The notes below the pieces were generated by a model that was not told where the DNA came from, did not search any database, and was given only the letters and a program-made list of their open reading frames with translations. Of a stretch of 35,380 bases of DNA, positions 7,728-17,706 are shown piece by piece. Each line of letters begins with the position of its first letter. Position 1 is the first letter of the stretch. The DNA comes from an uncultured Brachyspira sp. GTDB lineage: Bacteria > Spirochaetota > Brachyspiria > Brachyspirales > Brachyspiraceae. Both the position numbers and the translations under genes were made by a program. The stretch lies in the NCBI RefSeq assembly GCF_944388875.1, contig NZ_CALXKQ010000029.1, positions 1 through 35,380 on the forward strand, given 5' to 3'.

Positions 7728-9332
7728 TTATTCTAAATATGAATAATGAAACCTATATCTTCCCAATGGATTAAATACAGCTCCTTTTAATTTAGGACTT
7801 ATCATAAAAGGATCCATTCTGTAAATTATTGGTATAATAGGCATATAATCAAATAATATATCTTCAGCTTTATGAAGAGAGAGCATTCTTATTTCCTGAT
7901 TATCAGTCTTTAATGCTGTTTCTATTAAATTATTATATTCTTCATTATTAAAGCCTGTATGATTTACAGAACTAAATTTTGAAAAGAAGTTAAGCATAGC
8001 CATAGGATCACTGTAATCAGCAGTCCAGCCAGTTCTTGCTAAATCATAATTATGTTCCGTCATAGACTGATATGTAGCATTATACTCTTCAGATTTTATC
8101 ATAACATCTATTCCTAAATTTTCTTTATACATATCCTGTATAGCTTCACATATAATTGTAAAATATCCTGGTGTAGTTCTTATTTCAAGTACTGGAAAGT
8201 TTTCCCCATTTTCGTATCCTGCTTCTTTCATCAATAATTTGGCTTCTTTAATATTTTCTTCATAATTATTATAATCTATATAATTTCCGCCGTTTTCTCT
8301 GAAATCTCCTTCGTAATCATTCATATTTGGAGGAACAAAAGCACCTGCAGGTATCTGATTCATTTTTGTAATATTTGATATTATATACTTTCTATCAAAT
8401 GCCAGAGATAATGCTTTTCTTATTTTTTGATTTGTTAATACTCCTTTAGATGAATTTATTTCCAAAAAATATATTCCGAAAGCAGGCTCCTGAAGTATGT
8501 AATTTTCTTTTATCAAAGCAGGTATTTCTCCAATAGGAGCTTCTACAACAGAAAATTGCAAATCTCCAGATTTCATAGCAGCCAATGCAGTATTTGAATC
8601 ATCCATTATAAGAACATTTATTTTTTTAGCTATTATTGCATCTTTATCATAATAATTAGTATTAATTTCCATAACTATTTTTTCATCAGGCTTTCTCTCT
8701 GTCATCATATAAGCACCGTTTACTATATAAGTTTCTGGTTTTTTAGTCCATTCATCACCATATTTTTCTATGATATCTTTTCTTACAGGAAAATATGGAC
8801 TGCTTACAGATATATATTCCAAGAAATAAGGAGCAGGATTCTCTAATGTTATTTCAAGCGTGTAATCATCTATAGCCTTAACCATTAATTCATCAGGAGG
8901 CATATTTCCGCTTAATATTGAAGAAGCATTTTTTACAACATTCAGCATGTGTGAATATGCAGCAGCAGTTTGCGGATTAACAGCCCTCTTTAATGCATAT
9001 TCAAAATCATTAGCTGTTACAGGCATTCCGTCAGACCATTTAGCATTTGTTCTTATATGAAATGTATATGTAAGACCATCTTCTGATATATCCCAGCTTT
9101 CAGCCATACCCGCAGCAACATTATCATTTATATCTTTTTTAGTTAATCCTTCAAAAAAATGTATCATATAAATAGATCCGAAACTTAAAGAGTTTAAGGT
9201 AGGATCTAAAGTTCTCGGTTCGCCTCCAAGATTTATTGATATTTCTCCTTTATTATTTTCTAAATTAGAATTATTAGAATTACATGACATTATAGTTAAT
9301 ATAATAATTAATATTGGTATTAATTTTTTCAT
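7728..9332 (-). CDS. OppA-like peptide-binding lipoprotein (paralogue 2)
   Basis: A 534-residue SBP_bac_5 protein, clearly a duplicate of its two neighbours. The signal peptide ends in the lipobox TIMSC with Cys17. The shared blocks are LDPTLNS, FEGLTKKD, KWSDGMPVTANDF and FHYSYLE at the C-terminus. Differences are concentrated in the middle, for example at APIGEIPALIKENYI and the following pocket strands, as expected if the paralogues differ in peptide preference. The ribosome-binding site is a weak AAGGCTG before the ATG. It lies 21 bases downstream of paralogue 3, so both are on one message. The peptide specificity is unknown. Confidence 0.93.
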   Translation of the reverse strand: MKKLIPILIIILTIMSCNSNNSNLENNKGEISINLGGEPRTLDPTLNSLSFGSIYMIHFFEGLTKKDINDNVAAGMAESWDISEDGLTYTFHIRTNAKWSDGMPVTANDFEYALKRAVNPQTAAAYSHMLNVVKNASSILSGNMPPDELMVKAIDDYTLEITLENPAPYFLEYISVSSPYFPVRKDIIEKYGDEWTKKPETYIVNGAYMMTERKPDEKIVMEINTNYYDKDAIIAKKINVLIMDDSNTALAAMKSGDLQFSVVEAPIGEIPALIKENYILQEPAFGIYFLEINSSKGVLTNQKIRKALSLAFDRKYIISNITKMNQIPAGAFVPPNMNDYEGDFRENGGNYIDYNNYEENIKEAKLLMKEAGYENGENFPVLEIRTTPGYFTIICEAIQDMYKENLGIDVMIKSEEYNATYQSMTEHNYDLARTGWTADYSDPMAMLNFFSKFSSVNHTGFNNEEYNNLIETALKTDNQEIRMLSLHKAEDILFDYMPIIPIIYRMDPFMISPKLKGAVFNPLGRYRFHYSYLE

Positions 9333-9353
9333 AGTTTTCAGCCTTGAATATTT

Positions 9354-10958
9354 TTATTTATCTTTTTCTATATAGCAATGGTTAAATCTGTATCTTCCAA
9401 GAGGATTTATGACAAGACCTTTTAACTTTGGATTAACCATAAGAGAATCTGATCTATAGTATAATGGTATAATAGGCATTTCATCCATTAATATTGCTTC
9501 AGCTTTTTTCATTAATTCAACTCTTAAATTATTATTATATGAAGTTTTAGCTTCAGTTATTAAATTATCATACATAGCATTAGAAAATCCTGAATGATTG
9601 ACTCCTCCATAGCTCATCATAATATCAAGCATAGTTATAGGATCATAATAATCACCAGTCCAGCCCATTCTTGCTATTTGGTAATTCTTTTTTGTTAATG
9701 CAAGTAATGTGGCAGGGAATTCCTCTTCTATTAAATCAACATTAATGTTCAGATTATCTTTCCACATTTTTTGTATAACCTTTCCAACCTCATAAAATAC
9801 GCCTGGTGAAACTTTTAATTCTAAAATAGGATAATTTTCACCATTTGGATATCCTGCTTTGGACATTAATTCCTTAGCTTTTATAATATTATCTTTATAA
9901 TTATCCAAATCTATATAATTACTTGATTCCAATCTAAATGATTTTTTTATACCTTTTACAGCAGGAGGAACGAAAGCACCAGCAGGAGTTTGACCTTTAA
10001 CAACATTGTTAACTATAAAGTTTCTATCTATAGCTAATGCTAGGGCTTGTCTTACCATTTTATTGCTTAAAGCTGAATTTGTTATATTTAATTCAAGATA
10101 ATAAGTTCCTATAGCATCATTATGTATTATATAATTATTATTCATAAGATATTCGGCATCGATTTTTGGAGGTTCTATAGAAGAAAAATGAACTTCATTA
10201 TTTAGTAATTTGTCTATTATATAATTGGGATTAGCATTTAATATGAAAGTTATTCTCTTAGCAACTATATCATTTTTATCATAATAATATGGGTTTTCTT
10301 CCAAAACTATTTTTTCGCCAATAACTCTATCTGATATTACATATTGACCATTACATATATATGTATCAGGATTTGATGTCCACTCATTGCCGTATTTTTC
10401 TATGATATCTTCCCTTAAAGGCATAAATATACCAGTAGAAGCTAAAAAATTTAAAAAGTATTCTGATTTAGTTTCTAAAACAACTTTTAGAGTATAATCA
10501 TCAATCACATAAGCAGCTAAGTTTTCAGAATCCATAAATCCAGTATTTATTTTTTTGGCATTTTTAATTATTTCCATCATATATGAATATGAGGCATTCA
10601 TGTTATTATCTATAGCTCTTCTCCAGCCATATTGAAAATCTTTTGCTGTTACAGGTTTTCCATCAGACCATTTGGCATTTGTTCTTAAATGAAATGTATA
10701 TGTAAGTCCGTCATCCGATATTTCCCAATTCTCAGCCATTCCAGGTTTTATATTATTGTTCATATCTATTTTAGTTAAACCTTCAAAATTATGCAGTATA
10801 TATGTTGTAACTACTCCTATAGAATTCAAAGTAGGATCTATAGTATTAGGCTCGCTTCCCATATTAACAATTATATTTTTAGAAGGATCTATTTTTTTAT
10901 TATTACATGAAATTATGATAGTTAATGTTAATATAGATAATAAAAGTATTTTTTTCAT
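9354..10958 (-). CDS. OppA-like peptide-binding lipoprotein (paralogue 3, first in the operon)
   Basis: A 534-residue SBP_bac_5 solute-binding lipoprotein with signal peptide and lipobox IIISC (Cys18). The shared blocks are IDPTLNS, FEGLTKID and KWSDGKPVTAKDF. It is promoter-proximal: a strong promoter lies at 11025-10997 and a GGGGA sequence precedes the ATG. It is the most divergent of the three, with a shorter proline-poor segment in the IKKSFRLESSNYIDLDNY region. The family delivers peptides to Opp/Dpp permeases, and the transporter must be encoded elsewhere. Three binding proteins and no permease suggest a shared importer with alternative receptors. Confidence 0.93.
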   Translation of the reverse strand: MKKILLLSILTLTIIISCNNKKIDPSKNIIVNMGSEPNTIDPTLNSIGVVTTYILHNFEGLTKIDMNNNIKPGMAENWEISDDGLTYTFHLRTNAKWSDGKPVTAKDFQYGWRRAIDNNMNASYSYMMEIIKNAKKINTGFMDSENLAAYVIDDYTLKVVLETKSEYFLNFLASTGIFMPLREDIIEKYGNEWTSNPDTYICNGQYVISDRVIGEKIVLEENPYYYDKNDIVAKRITFILNANPNYIIDKLLNNEVHFSSIEPPKIDAEYLMNNNYIIHNDAIGTYYLELNITNSALSNKMVRQALALAIDRNFIVNNVVKGQTPAGAFVPPAVKGIKKSFRLESSNYIDLDNYKDNIIKAKELMSKAGYPNGENYPILELKVSPGVFYEVGKVIQKMWKDNLNINVDLIEEEFPATLLALTKKNYQIARMGWTGDYYDPITMLDIMMSYGGVNHSGFSNAMYDNLITEAKTSYNNNLRVELMKKAEAILMDEMPIIPLYYRSDSLMVNPKLKGLVINPLGRYRFNHCYIEKDK

Positions 10959-10996
10959 AAATTTTTAATCCCCAAAAATAAAAATAATATGCTGCA

Positions 10997-11025
10997 ATTA
11001 TATTTAATATTTATATTAAAGTCAA
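10997..11025 (-). promoter_or_regulatory. Promoter of the oligopeptide-binding lipoprotein operon
   Basis: On the minus strand TTGACT (11025-11020), a 17-base spacer and TATAAT (11002-10997), about 40 bases before the start of the first gene. Confidence 0.75.
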
Positions 11026-11225
11026 TATAAATTGATTTTAATATAAAAATGTAATTTTATTTTATAATATTTTTATTTTTATAAATTAAAATACTTATTT
11101 AATATTTTTATTTATCACAATAATATGTTATTGAAAGTATATAATATACGTATGTAGATTATATATATTATTCATATTTTTATATCATAAAAAATACAAA
11201 AAAATTAATATAGGCAGAAAATTAA

Positions 11226-11254
11226 TTGACAATCTAAATTTATTTTACTATACT
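11226..11254 (+). promoter_or_regulatory. Promoter of the CoA-transferase / acyl-CoA dehydrogenase / flavodiiron operon
   Basis: A consensus-grade TTGACA at 11226-11231, a 17-base spacer and TATACT at 11249-11254. Transcription would begin near 11261, which supports the ATG at 11301 as the start of the first gene. Confidence 0.8.
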
Positions 11255-11300
11255 AGAGTATATTAAAATAATGATTAATTTTACAAGTGGGGAGTTTTTT

Positions 11301-12647
11301 ATGGATTTTAAAAAGATTTATCAAGAAAAATTAACTACTCCAGAAGAAGCAGTTAAGGTTGTAAAATCTGGCGACTGGGTAGATTACGGATGGGTAGTTG
11401 CTACTCCTATAGAATTAGACAAAGCATTAGCTAAGAGGCTGCCTGAGTTATCAGACATTAATTTTAGGGGTGGTATATTATTTTGGGAACCTGAAATATT
11501 CAAACTAGAAGATGCTGCTAAGCATATTACTTGGAATTCATGGCACATGTCTGGTTTGGAAAGAAAAGCAGTAGATAAGGGTTTTTGTTATTATGATCCA
11601 ATACGTTATTCAGAAATGCCAAGATATTATAGGGATTTGCCAAGAGGAATAGATGTAGCAATGTTCCAAGTATCTGAAATGGACGAAAACGGTTACTTTA
11701 ATTTCGGACCTAATGCTTCACACATGCAGGCTATGATAGAAAGATGCAAATGTGTTATAGTAGAAGTTAATAAAAATATGCCTAGATGTTTGGGAGCATC
11801 ACATACAGGTGGAGAGGCTATACATATTAATCAAGTTAATATGATAGTTGAAGGTCAAAATCCTCCTATAAAAGAGATGCCTTCAGGCGGAGCTACAGAA
11901 GTAGATAAAACAGTAGCTAAACTTATAGTAGAAGAAATTCCTAATGGAGCTTGTTTACAATTAGGTATAGGCGGTATGCCTAATGCTGTAGGTTCATTAA
12001 TAGCTGAATCTGATTTAAAAGATTTAGGAGTTCATACAGAAATGTATGTTGATGCTTTTGTAGATATATCTTTGGCTGGTAAAATAACTGGTTCTAAAAA
12101 GAATATAGACAGATACAGACAAACTTATGCATTCGGTGCTGGTACTAAAAAACTATATGATTATATAGATAATAACCCAGAATGTATGTCTGCTCCTGTA
12201 GATTATACTAATGATATTAGAGTAATATCTGCTATAGACAATTTTATGTCAATAAATAATGCTGTAGAAATAGATTTATTCGGTCAAGTTAGTGCTGAAT
12301 CAACAGGATTTAAACATATAAGCGGTGCTGGCGGACAATTAGACTTTGTATTAGGTGCTTATTTATCTAAAGGCGGAAAAAGCTTTATATGTTTATCATC
12401 TACTGTAACTGGTAAAGATGGACAATTAAAATCAAGAATAGTTCCTAGCTTTGCTAATGGTACAGTTGTTACAGATACTAGAGCTAATACTCATTATGTT
12501 GTAACAGAGTATGGTAAAGTTAATTTGAAAGGCTTAACTACTTGGCAAAGAGCAGAGGCTTTAATATCTATAGCACATCCTGATTTGAGAGATGGACTAA
12601 TCAAAGAAGCAGAAAAAGCTAAAATTTGGAGAAAAAGTAATAAATAA
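11301..12647 (+). CDS. Butyryl-CoA:acetate / 4-hydroxybutyrate-type CoA-transferase
   Basis: An acetyl-CoA hydrolase/transferase family enzyme that swaps CoA between acyl-CoA and a free acid. The most likely role in an anaerobe is butyryl-CoA plus acetate giving butyrate plus acetyl-CoA. The start at 11301 is set by GGGGAG at 11289-11294. An in-frame ATG at 11271 is only about 10 bases from the predicted transcript start and has no ribosome-binding site. The 448-residue protein has the family features: GIGGMPNAV at 222-230, the probable catalytic Glu247 in [12 protein letters not shown], and a GGQLDF block near 346 in the C-terminal domain. The acyl specificity cannot be read from the sequence. 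It leads an operon with the acyl-CoA dehydrogenase fusion 45 bases downstream. Confidence 0.88.
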   Translation: MDFKKIYQEKLTTPEEAVKVVKSGDWVDYGWVVATPIELDKALAKRLPELSDINFRGGILFWEPEIFKLEDAAKHITWNSWHMSGLERKAVDKGFCYYDPIRYSEMPRYYRDLPRGIDVAMFQVSEMDENGYFNFGPNASHMQAMIERCKCVIVEVNKNMPRCLGASHTGGEAIHINQVNMIVEGQNPPIKEMPSGGATEVDKTVAKLIVEEIPNGACLQLGIGGMPNAVGSLIAESDLKDLGVHTEMYVDAFVDISLAGKITGSKKNIDRYRQTYAFGAGTKKLYDYIDNNPECMSAPVDYTNDIRVISAIDNFMSINNAVEIDLFGQVSAESTGFKHISGAGGQLDFVLGAYLSKGGKSFICLSSTVTGKDGQLKSRIVPSFANGTVVTDTRANTHYVVTEYGKVNLKGLTTWQRAEALISIAHPDLRDGLIKEAEKAKIWRKSNK

Positions 12648-12692
12648 TAGTTTAATCATTAATAAATTAAATAAAGTAAAAAGGAGAAGCAA

Positions 12693-14612
12693 ATGTTTAA
12701 AACAACAGAAAAGCATGAAGAACTTCGTGCTAAAATAAGAGCTTGGGCTGAAGAAGTGGTAAAACCTATAGCTCATGAGCATGATCAAACAGGGAAATTT
12801 CCAACAGAAGCTGTAAAAGAATTAGGCAAAGCTAAATTAGACATAATGGGCTTGCCTTTTGAAACTAAATACGGCGGAGCAGGATTTGATAATATTGCTT
12901 ATGCTATAGCTGTAGAAGAACTTTCAAGAGTAGACGGAAGTATGGGTGTAATTTTATCAGCTCACTGTTCTTTAGGTTCTTATCCTATTTATGCTTTCGG
13001 TACAGAAGAACAAAAGAAAAAATATTTAGTTCCTCTTGCAGAAGGTAAAAAATTAGGTGCTTTCGGTTTAACTGAACCAGAAGCAGGTTCTGATGCAGGC
13101 GGTACAGAAACTACTGCTGAATTAAAAGGTGATCACTATATATTAAATGGTGAAAAAATCTTCATTACTAACTCAATAGAAGCTGAAACTTATGTAATAT
13201 TTGCTGTTACTACACCTGGTATAGGTACTAAGGGTATCAGTGCTTTCATCGTAGAAAAAGGCTGGGAAGGTTTTGAGTTTGGTGAAAAATATGACAAATT
13301 GGGTATTCGTGCTTCTGCTACTGCTCAATTATTATTTGATAATGTAAAAGTTCCTAAAGAAAACCTACTTGGTAAAGAAGGACAAGGTTTCAAAATTGCT
13401 ATGCAAACTCTTGACGGCGGACGTATTGGTATTGCTGCTCAAGCATTAGGTATTGCTCAAGGAGCTTATGAAGCTGCAGTTGCTTATTCTAAAGAAAGAA
13501 TACAGTTCGGACGTCCTATCGCTCAGCAACAAGCTATTGCTTTCAAACTTGCTGATATGGCTACTAAATTACGTGCTGCTAGACTTCTTATTTACAGTGC
13601 TGCTGCTATGAAAGACAGACATGAACCTTATGGTACTGAATCTGCTATGGCTAAATTATATGCTTCTGAAATAGGTTTGGAAGTTGTAAACCAAGCTCTT
13701 CAAATCCATGGCGGTAATGGTTATATTAAAGGTGCTTATATAGTAGAAAGAGCTTACCGTGATGCTAAAATTTGTACTATTTATGAAGGTACAAGTGAAA
13801 TACAAAAAGTTGTTATTTCTGCTGCTATACTTGGTAAAATGCCTAAATCTCCTGTTGCTGTTGCTGGTCCTATGGTTAAAAAAGGTCCTATCACTGGTGA
13901 AAGAAGAAATATCATCTTCAAAGAAGGTTCAGCTCAGGATAAAGTTGATGCTTTAGTAGCTGCTCTTAAAAAAGACGGAATTGATTTCTCTGTAGGTATT
14001 GATATCAATACACCTATAATTAATGCTGAGAGAGTAGTAAGTGCTGGTAAAGGTATAGGTGCTAAAGAAAACATGAAATTAGTTGAAGATTTAGCTAAAG
14101 CTGCTGGTGCTGCTATAGGTTGTTCACGCCCTGTTGCTGAAGAATTAAAATACTTACCTATAATCAGATATGTTGGTATGTCTGGTCAAAAATTCAATGG
14201 TAACTTATATATAGCTTGCGGTATTTCTGGTGCTAACCAACACTTAAAAGGTATCAAAAATGCTTCTATAATTGTAGCTATTAATATGAAAGCTTCTGCT
14301 AAAATATTCAAAAATGCTGACTATGGTATAGTTGGAGATGTTAAAGAAATACTTCCACTACTTACTAAAGCTCTTGATACAGGTGCTAAAAAACCTGCAG
14401 AAGTACCATACAAAAAGATGAAAAAGATTACTCCTAAGAAAACAATCGAAATACCTAAAATTTATGTATGTACTGGTTGTGGTTATGAGTATAATCCATT
14501 CATCGGTGACCCTGAATCAGAAATAGCTCCTGGTACAGACTTTACAGCTCTTCCTGATGAGTGGGTATGTCCAGAATGTAGTGAAGAAAAAGCTAACTTC
14601 ATTAAGGCTTAA
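12693..14612 (+). CDS. Acyl-CoA dehydrogenase - ETF-alpha FAD domain - rubredoxin fusion
   Basis: Three electron-transfer modules in one 639-residue chain. Residues 1-382 are a short-chain acyl-CoA dehydrogenase of butyryl-CoA type, with LTEPEAGSD at 126-134, the catalytic base Glu365 in IYEGTSEIQ, and QIHGGNGY. Residues of about 440-560 are the FAD-binding C-terminal domain of electron-transfer flavoprotein alpha ([17 protein letters not shown] at 477-484, [12 protein letters not shown] at 506-517). Residues of about 588-639 are a rubredoxin with iron ligands Cys593, Cys596, Cys626 and Cys629. The chain could pass electrons between acyl-CoA and rubredoxin internally, without EtfB. AAGGAG at 12681-12686 sets the start. 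Alanine and glycine codons ending in T dominate, as expected of a highly expressed gene. The flavodiiron gene follows after 34 bases. I recall similar fusions in some fusobacteria and clostridia. Confidence 0.95.
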   Translation: MFKTTEKHEELRAKIRAWAEEVVKPIAHEHDQTGKFPTEAVKELGKAKLDIMGLPFETKYGGAGFDNIAYAIAVEELSRVDGSMGVILSAHCSLGSYPIYAFGTEEQKKKYLVPLAEGKKLGAFGLTEPEAGSDAGGTETTAELKGDHYILNGEKIFITNSIEAETYVIFAVTTPGIGTKGISAFIVEKGWEGFEFGEKYDKLGIRASATAQLLFDNVKVPKENLLGKEGQGFKIAMQTLDGGRIGIAAQALGIAQGAYEAAVAYSKERIQFGRPIAQQQAIAFKLADMATKLRAARLLIYSAAAMKDRHEPYGTESAMAKLYASEIGLEVVNQALQIHGGNGYIKGAYIVERAYRDAKICTIYEGTSEIQKVVISAAILGKMPKSPVAVAGPMVKKGPITGERRNIIFKEGSAQDKVDALVAALKKDGIDFSVGIDINTPIINAERVVSAGKGIGAKENMKLVEDLAKAAGAAIGCSRPVAEELKYLPIIRYVGMSGQKFNGNLYIACGISGANQHLKGIKNASIIVAINMKASAKIFKNADYGIVGDVKEILPLLTKALDTGAKKPAEVPYKKMKKITPKKTIEIPKIYVCTGCGYEYNPFIGDPESEIAPGTDFTALPDEWVCPECSEEKANFIKA

Positions 14613-14646
14613 AATATAAAAATTAAAATAAATTAGGAGGAAAATA

Positions 14647-15861
14647 ATGCATTGCGTTAGAAAAGTTACAGATGATTTATATTGGGTTGGAGCGAATGAG
14701 CATCGCTTGGCTCTATTTGAAAATGTACACCCTTTAACTAGAGGTGTTTCTTATAACTCTTATGTTCTTTTAGATGAAAAAACAGTTCTTTTTGATACAG
14801 TTGACTGGGCTGTTTGCAGACAATTTTTAGATAATTTAGAGTTTGTTTTGAATGGTAAAAAACTTGACTATATGATTATTAACCACATGGAACCAGATCA
14901 TGCTGCTTCTATAGATGAGGTTTTAATAAGACACCCTGAAACAAAAGTTATTTCTACTGAAAAAGCATTCATGTTTATGGATCAATTTGGATTTACTATT
15001 CCTGAAGATAAAAAAGATATAGTAAAAGAAGGCGATTCTAGAAAATTCGGAAAACATGAAATAGCTTTCGTTGGTGCTCAAATGGTACATTGGCCTGAAG
15101 CTATGGTTAGCTTTGACACTCATAATGGTGTATTATTCTCTGCTGATGCTTTCGGTACTTTCATTGCTTTAGACGGAAGACTATTTAATGATGAAGTTAA
15201 TTTCGACAGAGATTGGTTGGATGAAGCTAGAAGATATTATACTAACATCGTTGGTAAATATGGTCCTCATGTACAGCACTTACTCAAAAAAGCAGGCGGA
15301 ATTATTGACAAAATTAAAATGTTCTGTCCTTTACACGGACCTGTTTGGAGAAGCAATTTAGGTTATATACTTGATAAATACAATAAATGGAGTACTTATG
15401 AACCTGAAGAAAAAGGTGTATTAATCGTATATGCTTCTATGTATGGTAATACTGAGGATATGGTTGGTATTTTAGCTTGCAAATTGGCTGAAAAAGGAGT
15501 TACTAATATAGCTATGCACGATGTATCAAGTACTCATGTTTCTTATTTGATTTCTGATACATTCAAATATAGCCATGTTGTATTAGCTTCTGTTACTTAC
15601 AACTTAAATATCTATCCTCCTATGCATAACTATTTAGATGATATGAGAGCTCTTAACGTTCAAAAACGTAAATTTGCTATCATTGAAAATGGTTCATGGG
15701 CTCCTAAATCAGGTACTTTGATGCAAGAGTTCATAGAAGCTAATTTGAAACAATGTGAGATTTTAGACGCTCAAGTTTCTGTTTCTTCTTCTATGAAAGC
15801 TGCTAACGTTGGAGAGATGGATGCTCTAGTTGATGCTTTAGTTGAATCTGTAAATAAATAA
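14647..15861 (+). CDS. Flavodiiron protein (FprA/ROO type A)
   Basis: A 404-residue class A flavodiiron protein. It reduces O2 to water, or NO to N2O in some members, using electrons normally delivered by rubredoxin. Residues 1-250 form a beta-lactamase-like diiron domain with all ligands present: His80, Glu82, Asp84 and His85 in NHMEPDHAAS, His148, Asp167 and His230 in CPLHGPVW. A flavodoxin domain follows from about 257 (VLIVYASMYGNTEDM binds the FMN phosphate). AGGAGG precedes the ATG. It is the last gene of the operon and is closed by a strong terminator. Its natural electron donor would be the rubredoxin domain fused to the upstream dehydrogenase. O2 versus NO preference cannot be decided. 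Confidence 0.95.
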   Translation: MHCVRKVTDDLYWVGANEHRLALFENVHPLTRGVSYNSYVLLDEKTVLFDTVDWAVCRQFLDNLEFVLNGKKLDYMIINHMEPDHAASIDEVLIRHPETKVISTEKAFMFMDQFGFTIPEDKKDIVKEGDSRKFGKHEIAFVGAQMVHWPEAMVSFDTHNGVLFSADAFGTFIALDGRLFNDEVNFDRDWLDEARRYYTNIVGKYGPHVQHLLKKAGGIIDKIKMFCPLHGPVWRSNLGYILDKYNKWSTYEPEEKGVLIVYASMYGNTEDMVGILACKLAEKGVTNIAMHDVSSTHVSYLISDTFKYSHVVLASVTYNLNIYPPMHNYLDDMRALNVQKRKFAIIENGSWAPKSGTLMQEFIEANLKQCEILDAQVSVSSSMKAANVGEMDALVDALVESVNK

Positions 15862-15909
15862 TATAATCTTTAATTAGATTTTTTTATCATTTATATTTTC
15901 TTAAATAAA

Positions 15910-15947
15910 GACCGATTCAGGTTGTATTACTTGAATCGGTTTTTTTA
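15910..15947 (+). terminator. Rho-independent terminator of the CoA-transferase operon
   Basis: ACCGATTCA and TTGAATCGGT form a GC-capped stem at 15911-15940, followed by seven T residues. Confidence 0.92.
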
Positions 15948-15967
15948 TTATCAATAATATTTAAATA

Positions 15968-15995
15968 TTGACGAAGATTATAATTGAAATATAAT
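15968..15995 (+). promoter_or_regulatory. Promoter of the anchored protein gene at 16033
   Basis: TTGACG at 15968-15973, a 16-base spacer and TATAAT at 15990-15995, 37 bases before the start codon. Confidence 0.65.
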
Positions 15996-16032
15996 AATAG
16001 TAGGTAATATATAAACTGGAGATTAATTTTTT

Positions 16033-17646
16033 ATGGTTAGCATTAGAAGACAAAGACAGATTAAACTGTTATTTATATTATCTATTATTCTTATAATTAT
16101 AATAGCTTCTATTCTTATATTTGGATATTATCCTTACGGCTTGCATAAGAAAGACATGTCTGATGTGAAAATGCCTAAAGATAGTATCGTGTATGTAAGT
16201 GTTAAAAGTTTAGACAGCAGTATTTTGAAATTTGCTGACTCTATATATGCTTATAGAATATCACATGATGAATCTATGTATGATTTTTCTATAATGCTTA
16301 AAAGCGTAGAGGCTTTTGCTAATCATCTGAAAACTAATAATAATTTTTTTGTTAAATCACTATCAAATCCAATTATAAAAAGAAATGCATCCATATTACT
16401 TTGGGGATATAATAATAATTTGAATGATTCTGAATTGTTTTACATGTTTGACATAGGTAGGATTAATTCATTTTTATTTAATTCTTTTTTTAATCCTAAA
16501 GAACTTACAATAGATGATAATTCATATATAGTTAAGAAAATTGATTATAATGGAACAAAAATATATGCTTTAGATAATGCTGGTCCTTTTATATTTTTTA
16601 GTTTTTATAATGGTATATTAATAGCTGCAAAAAATTATAATCATATAAAAAAGCTGATAGATTTCTTTCAGTCAAAGCCTAGCAATTTTAATGAGATAGG
16701 AATTTTGAATAATGCTGAGAATTCTTATAATCCTGATATTTCTGTATATATTAATAAGAATTTGTATGATTATAATAAATGTAATGGCTCTATATTATTT
16801 ACGCCTTTAAAATATTTTGAAAACACTGCGGCAATATACGGTAATATAAAATTATATGATGATAATGGTGTTGCTGATATATTTGTTGATTATGATTACG
16901 GCGGTTCTGAGAGATATTCATTGTATAATTTAGATGGTAAAATAGATATTCAAAATTATTTGTCCAAAGATAAAACTATATTATATTTAGGTTTAAAATC
17001 TTATTTAGCTGGGCTTTATCCTCTTATGTATAATGATTTAAAGTTCAGGCATGACAATGAGCTTTCATCTGAAATATTTAATCTATTTACAAAGATGAAT
17101 GATGTTTATTCATTTGGTAGTATTATTAATGATTTATATGGGGAAATGGCAGTAGCTTATATAGAATCTAGGGTATCAAAATTAATTTATCCTGTTATTA
17201 TATTTAATATTGAAAATGATAATTCATTATTGCCTAAACTTGAAATAGCTTTACTTGAAAAATATCCAAATTTGAATAAATCTGAAAAGAAATATAATAA
17301 TAATTTTATATATTCTTATAATTTAAATGACGGAAATGTAATTTATTATACTTTTATAGATAGAGTATATTTCGTAAGTGAAAATGAGAAGGCTATAGAA
17401 ACGGTTATAGATAATAGTAATGATTCTGAGCATTTAGAATCTTATATAAAAACAGAAATTCATAAAGATATTAATCCTGATTATATATTTACAATACAGC
17501 TTTCAAAATCTCAGGATATATTAAGAAATTTTGATATACCTTTCAGAACATGGAGTTATCCAAACAGTGTTATATTAGGTTCTTCAATTATGTCTAATTA
17601 TACACATATTAGTATAGATTTTAAGGCTAATTTTAAAAGTAAATAA
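16033..17646 (+). CDS. Membrane-anchored extracytoplasmic protein of unknown function (DUF3352-like)
   Basis: A 537-residue protein with a short basic N-terminus, one long hydrophobic segment (about residues 12-31) and no lipobox, so it is anchored with the bulk outside the cytoplasm. The exported part is rich in Asn, Tyr, Asp and Ser and predicted mostly beta, with paired segments such as DSIVYVSVKSLD and FIFFSFYNGILIAAKNY. These recall DUF3352 proteins, but that is a pattern impression only. No catalytic motif is visible. GGAG about 10 bases before the ATG serves as ribosome-binding site, and it has its own promoter. Only 60 bases separate it from the DUF1232 gene, with a possible further promoter in between. 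Confidence 0.7.
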   Translation: MVSIRRQRQIKLLFILSIILIIIIASILIFGYYPYGLHKKDMSDVKMPKDSIVYVSVKSLDSSILKFADSIYAYRISHDESMYDFSIMLKSVEAFANHLKTNNNFFVKSLSNPIIKRNASILLWGYNNNLNDSELFYMFDIGRINSFLFNSFFNPKELTIDDNSYIVKKIDYNGTKIYALDNAGPFIFFSFYNGILIAAKNYNHIKKLIDFFQSKPSNFNEIGILNNAENSYNPDISVYINKNLYDYNKCNGSILFTPLKYFENTAAIYGNIKLYDDNGVADIFVDYDYGGSERYSLYNLDGKIDIQNYLSKDKTILYLGLKSYLAGLYPLMYNDLKFRHDNELSSEIFNLFTKMNDVYSFGSIINDLYGEMAVAYIESRVSKLIYPVIIFNIENDNSLLPKLEIALLEKYPNLNKSEKKYNNNFIYSYNLNDGNVIYYTFIDRVYFVSENEKAIETVIDNSNDSEHLESYIKTEIHKDINPDYIFTIQLSKSQDILRNFDIPFRTWSYPNSVILGSSIMSNYTHISIDFKANFKSK

Positions 17647-17706
17647 TTTATTATACTATTGATATTTTTTTTATTTTATTATAATCTATAGTAATAGGGT
17701 ATTTAT

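Larger units (their letters stand above)
10959..11300. other. Divergent intergenic region with two back-to-back promoters
   Basis: Between the oligopeptide-binding cluster (minus) and the CoA-transferase operon (plus). Outside the two promoters listed separately, the central 200 bases are almost pure A/T with runs of TATATA. I see no gene or clear operator in it. Confidence 0.7.

Noticed and set aside
11271-11300. Upstream ATG for the CoA-transferase
   Set aside because: It lies about 10 bases from the predicted transcript start and lacks a ribosome-binding site; GGGGAG supports 11301.
12597-12788. Minus-strand and alternative-frame open stretches overlapping clear genes
   Set aside because: They are mirror images of strong coding sequences without ribosome-binding sites or recognisable domains; the same holds for similar stretches elsewhere.
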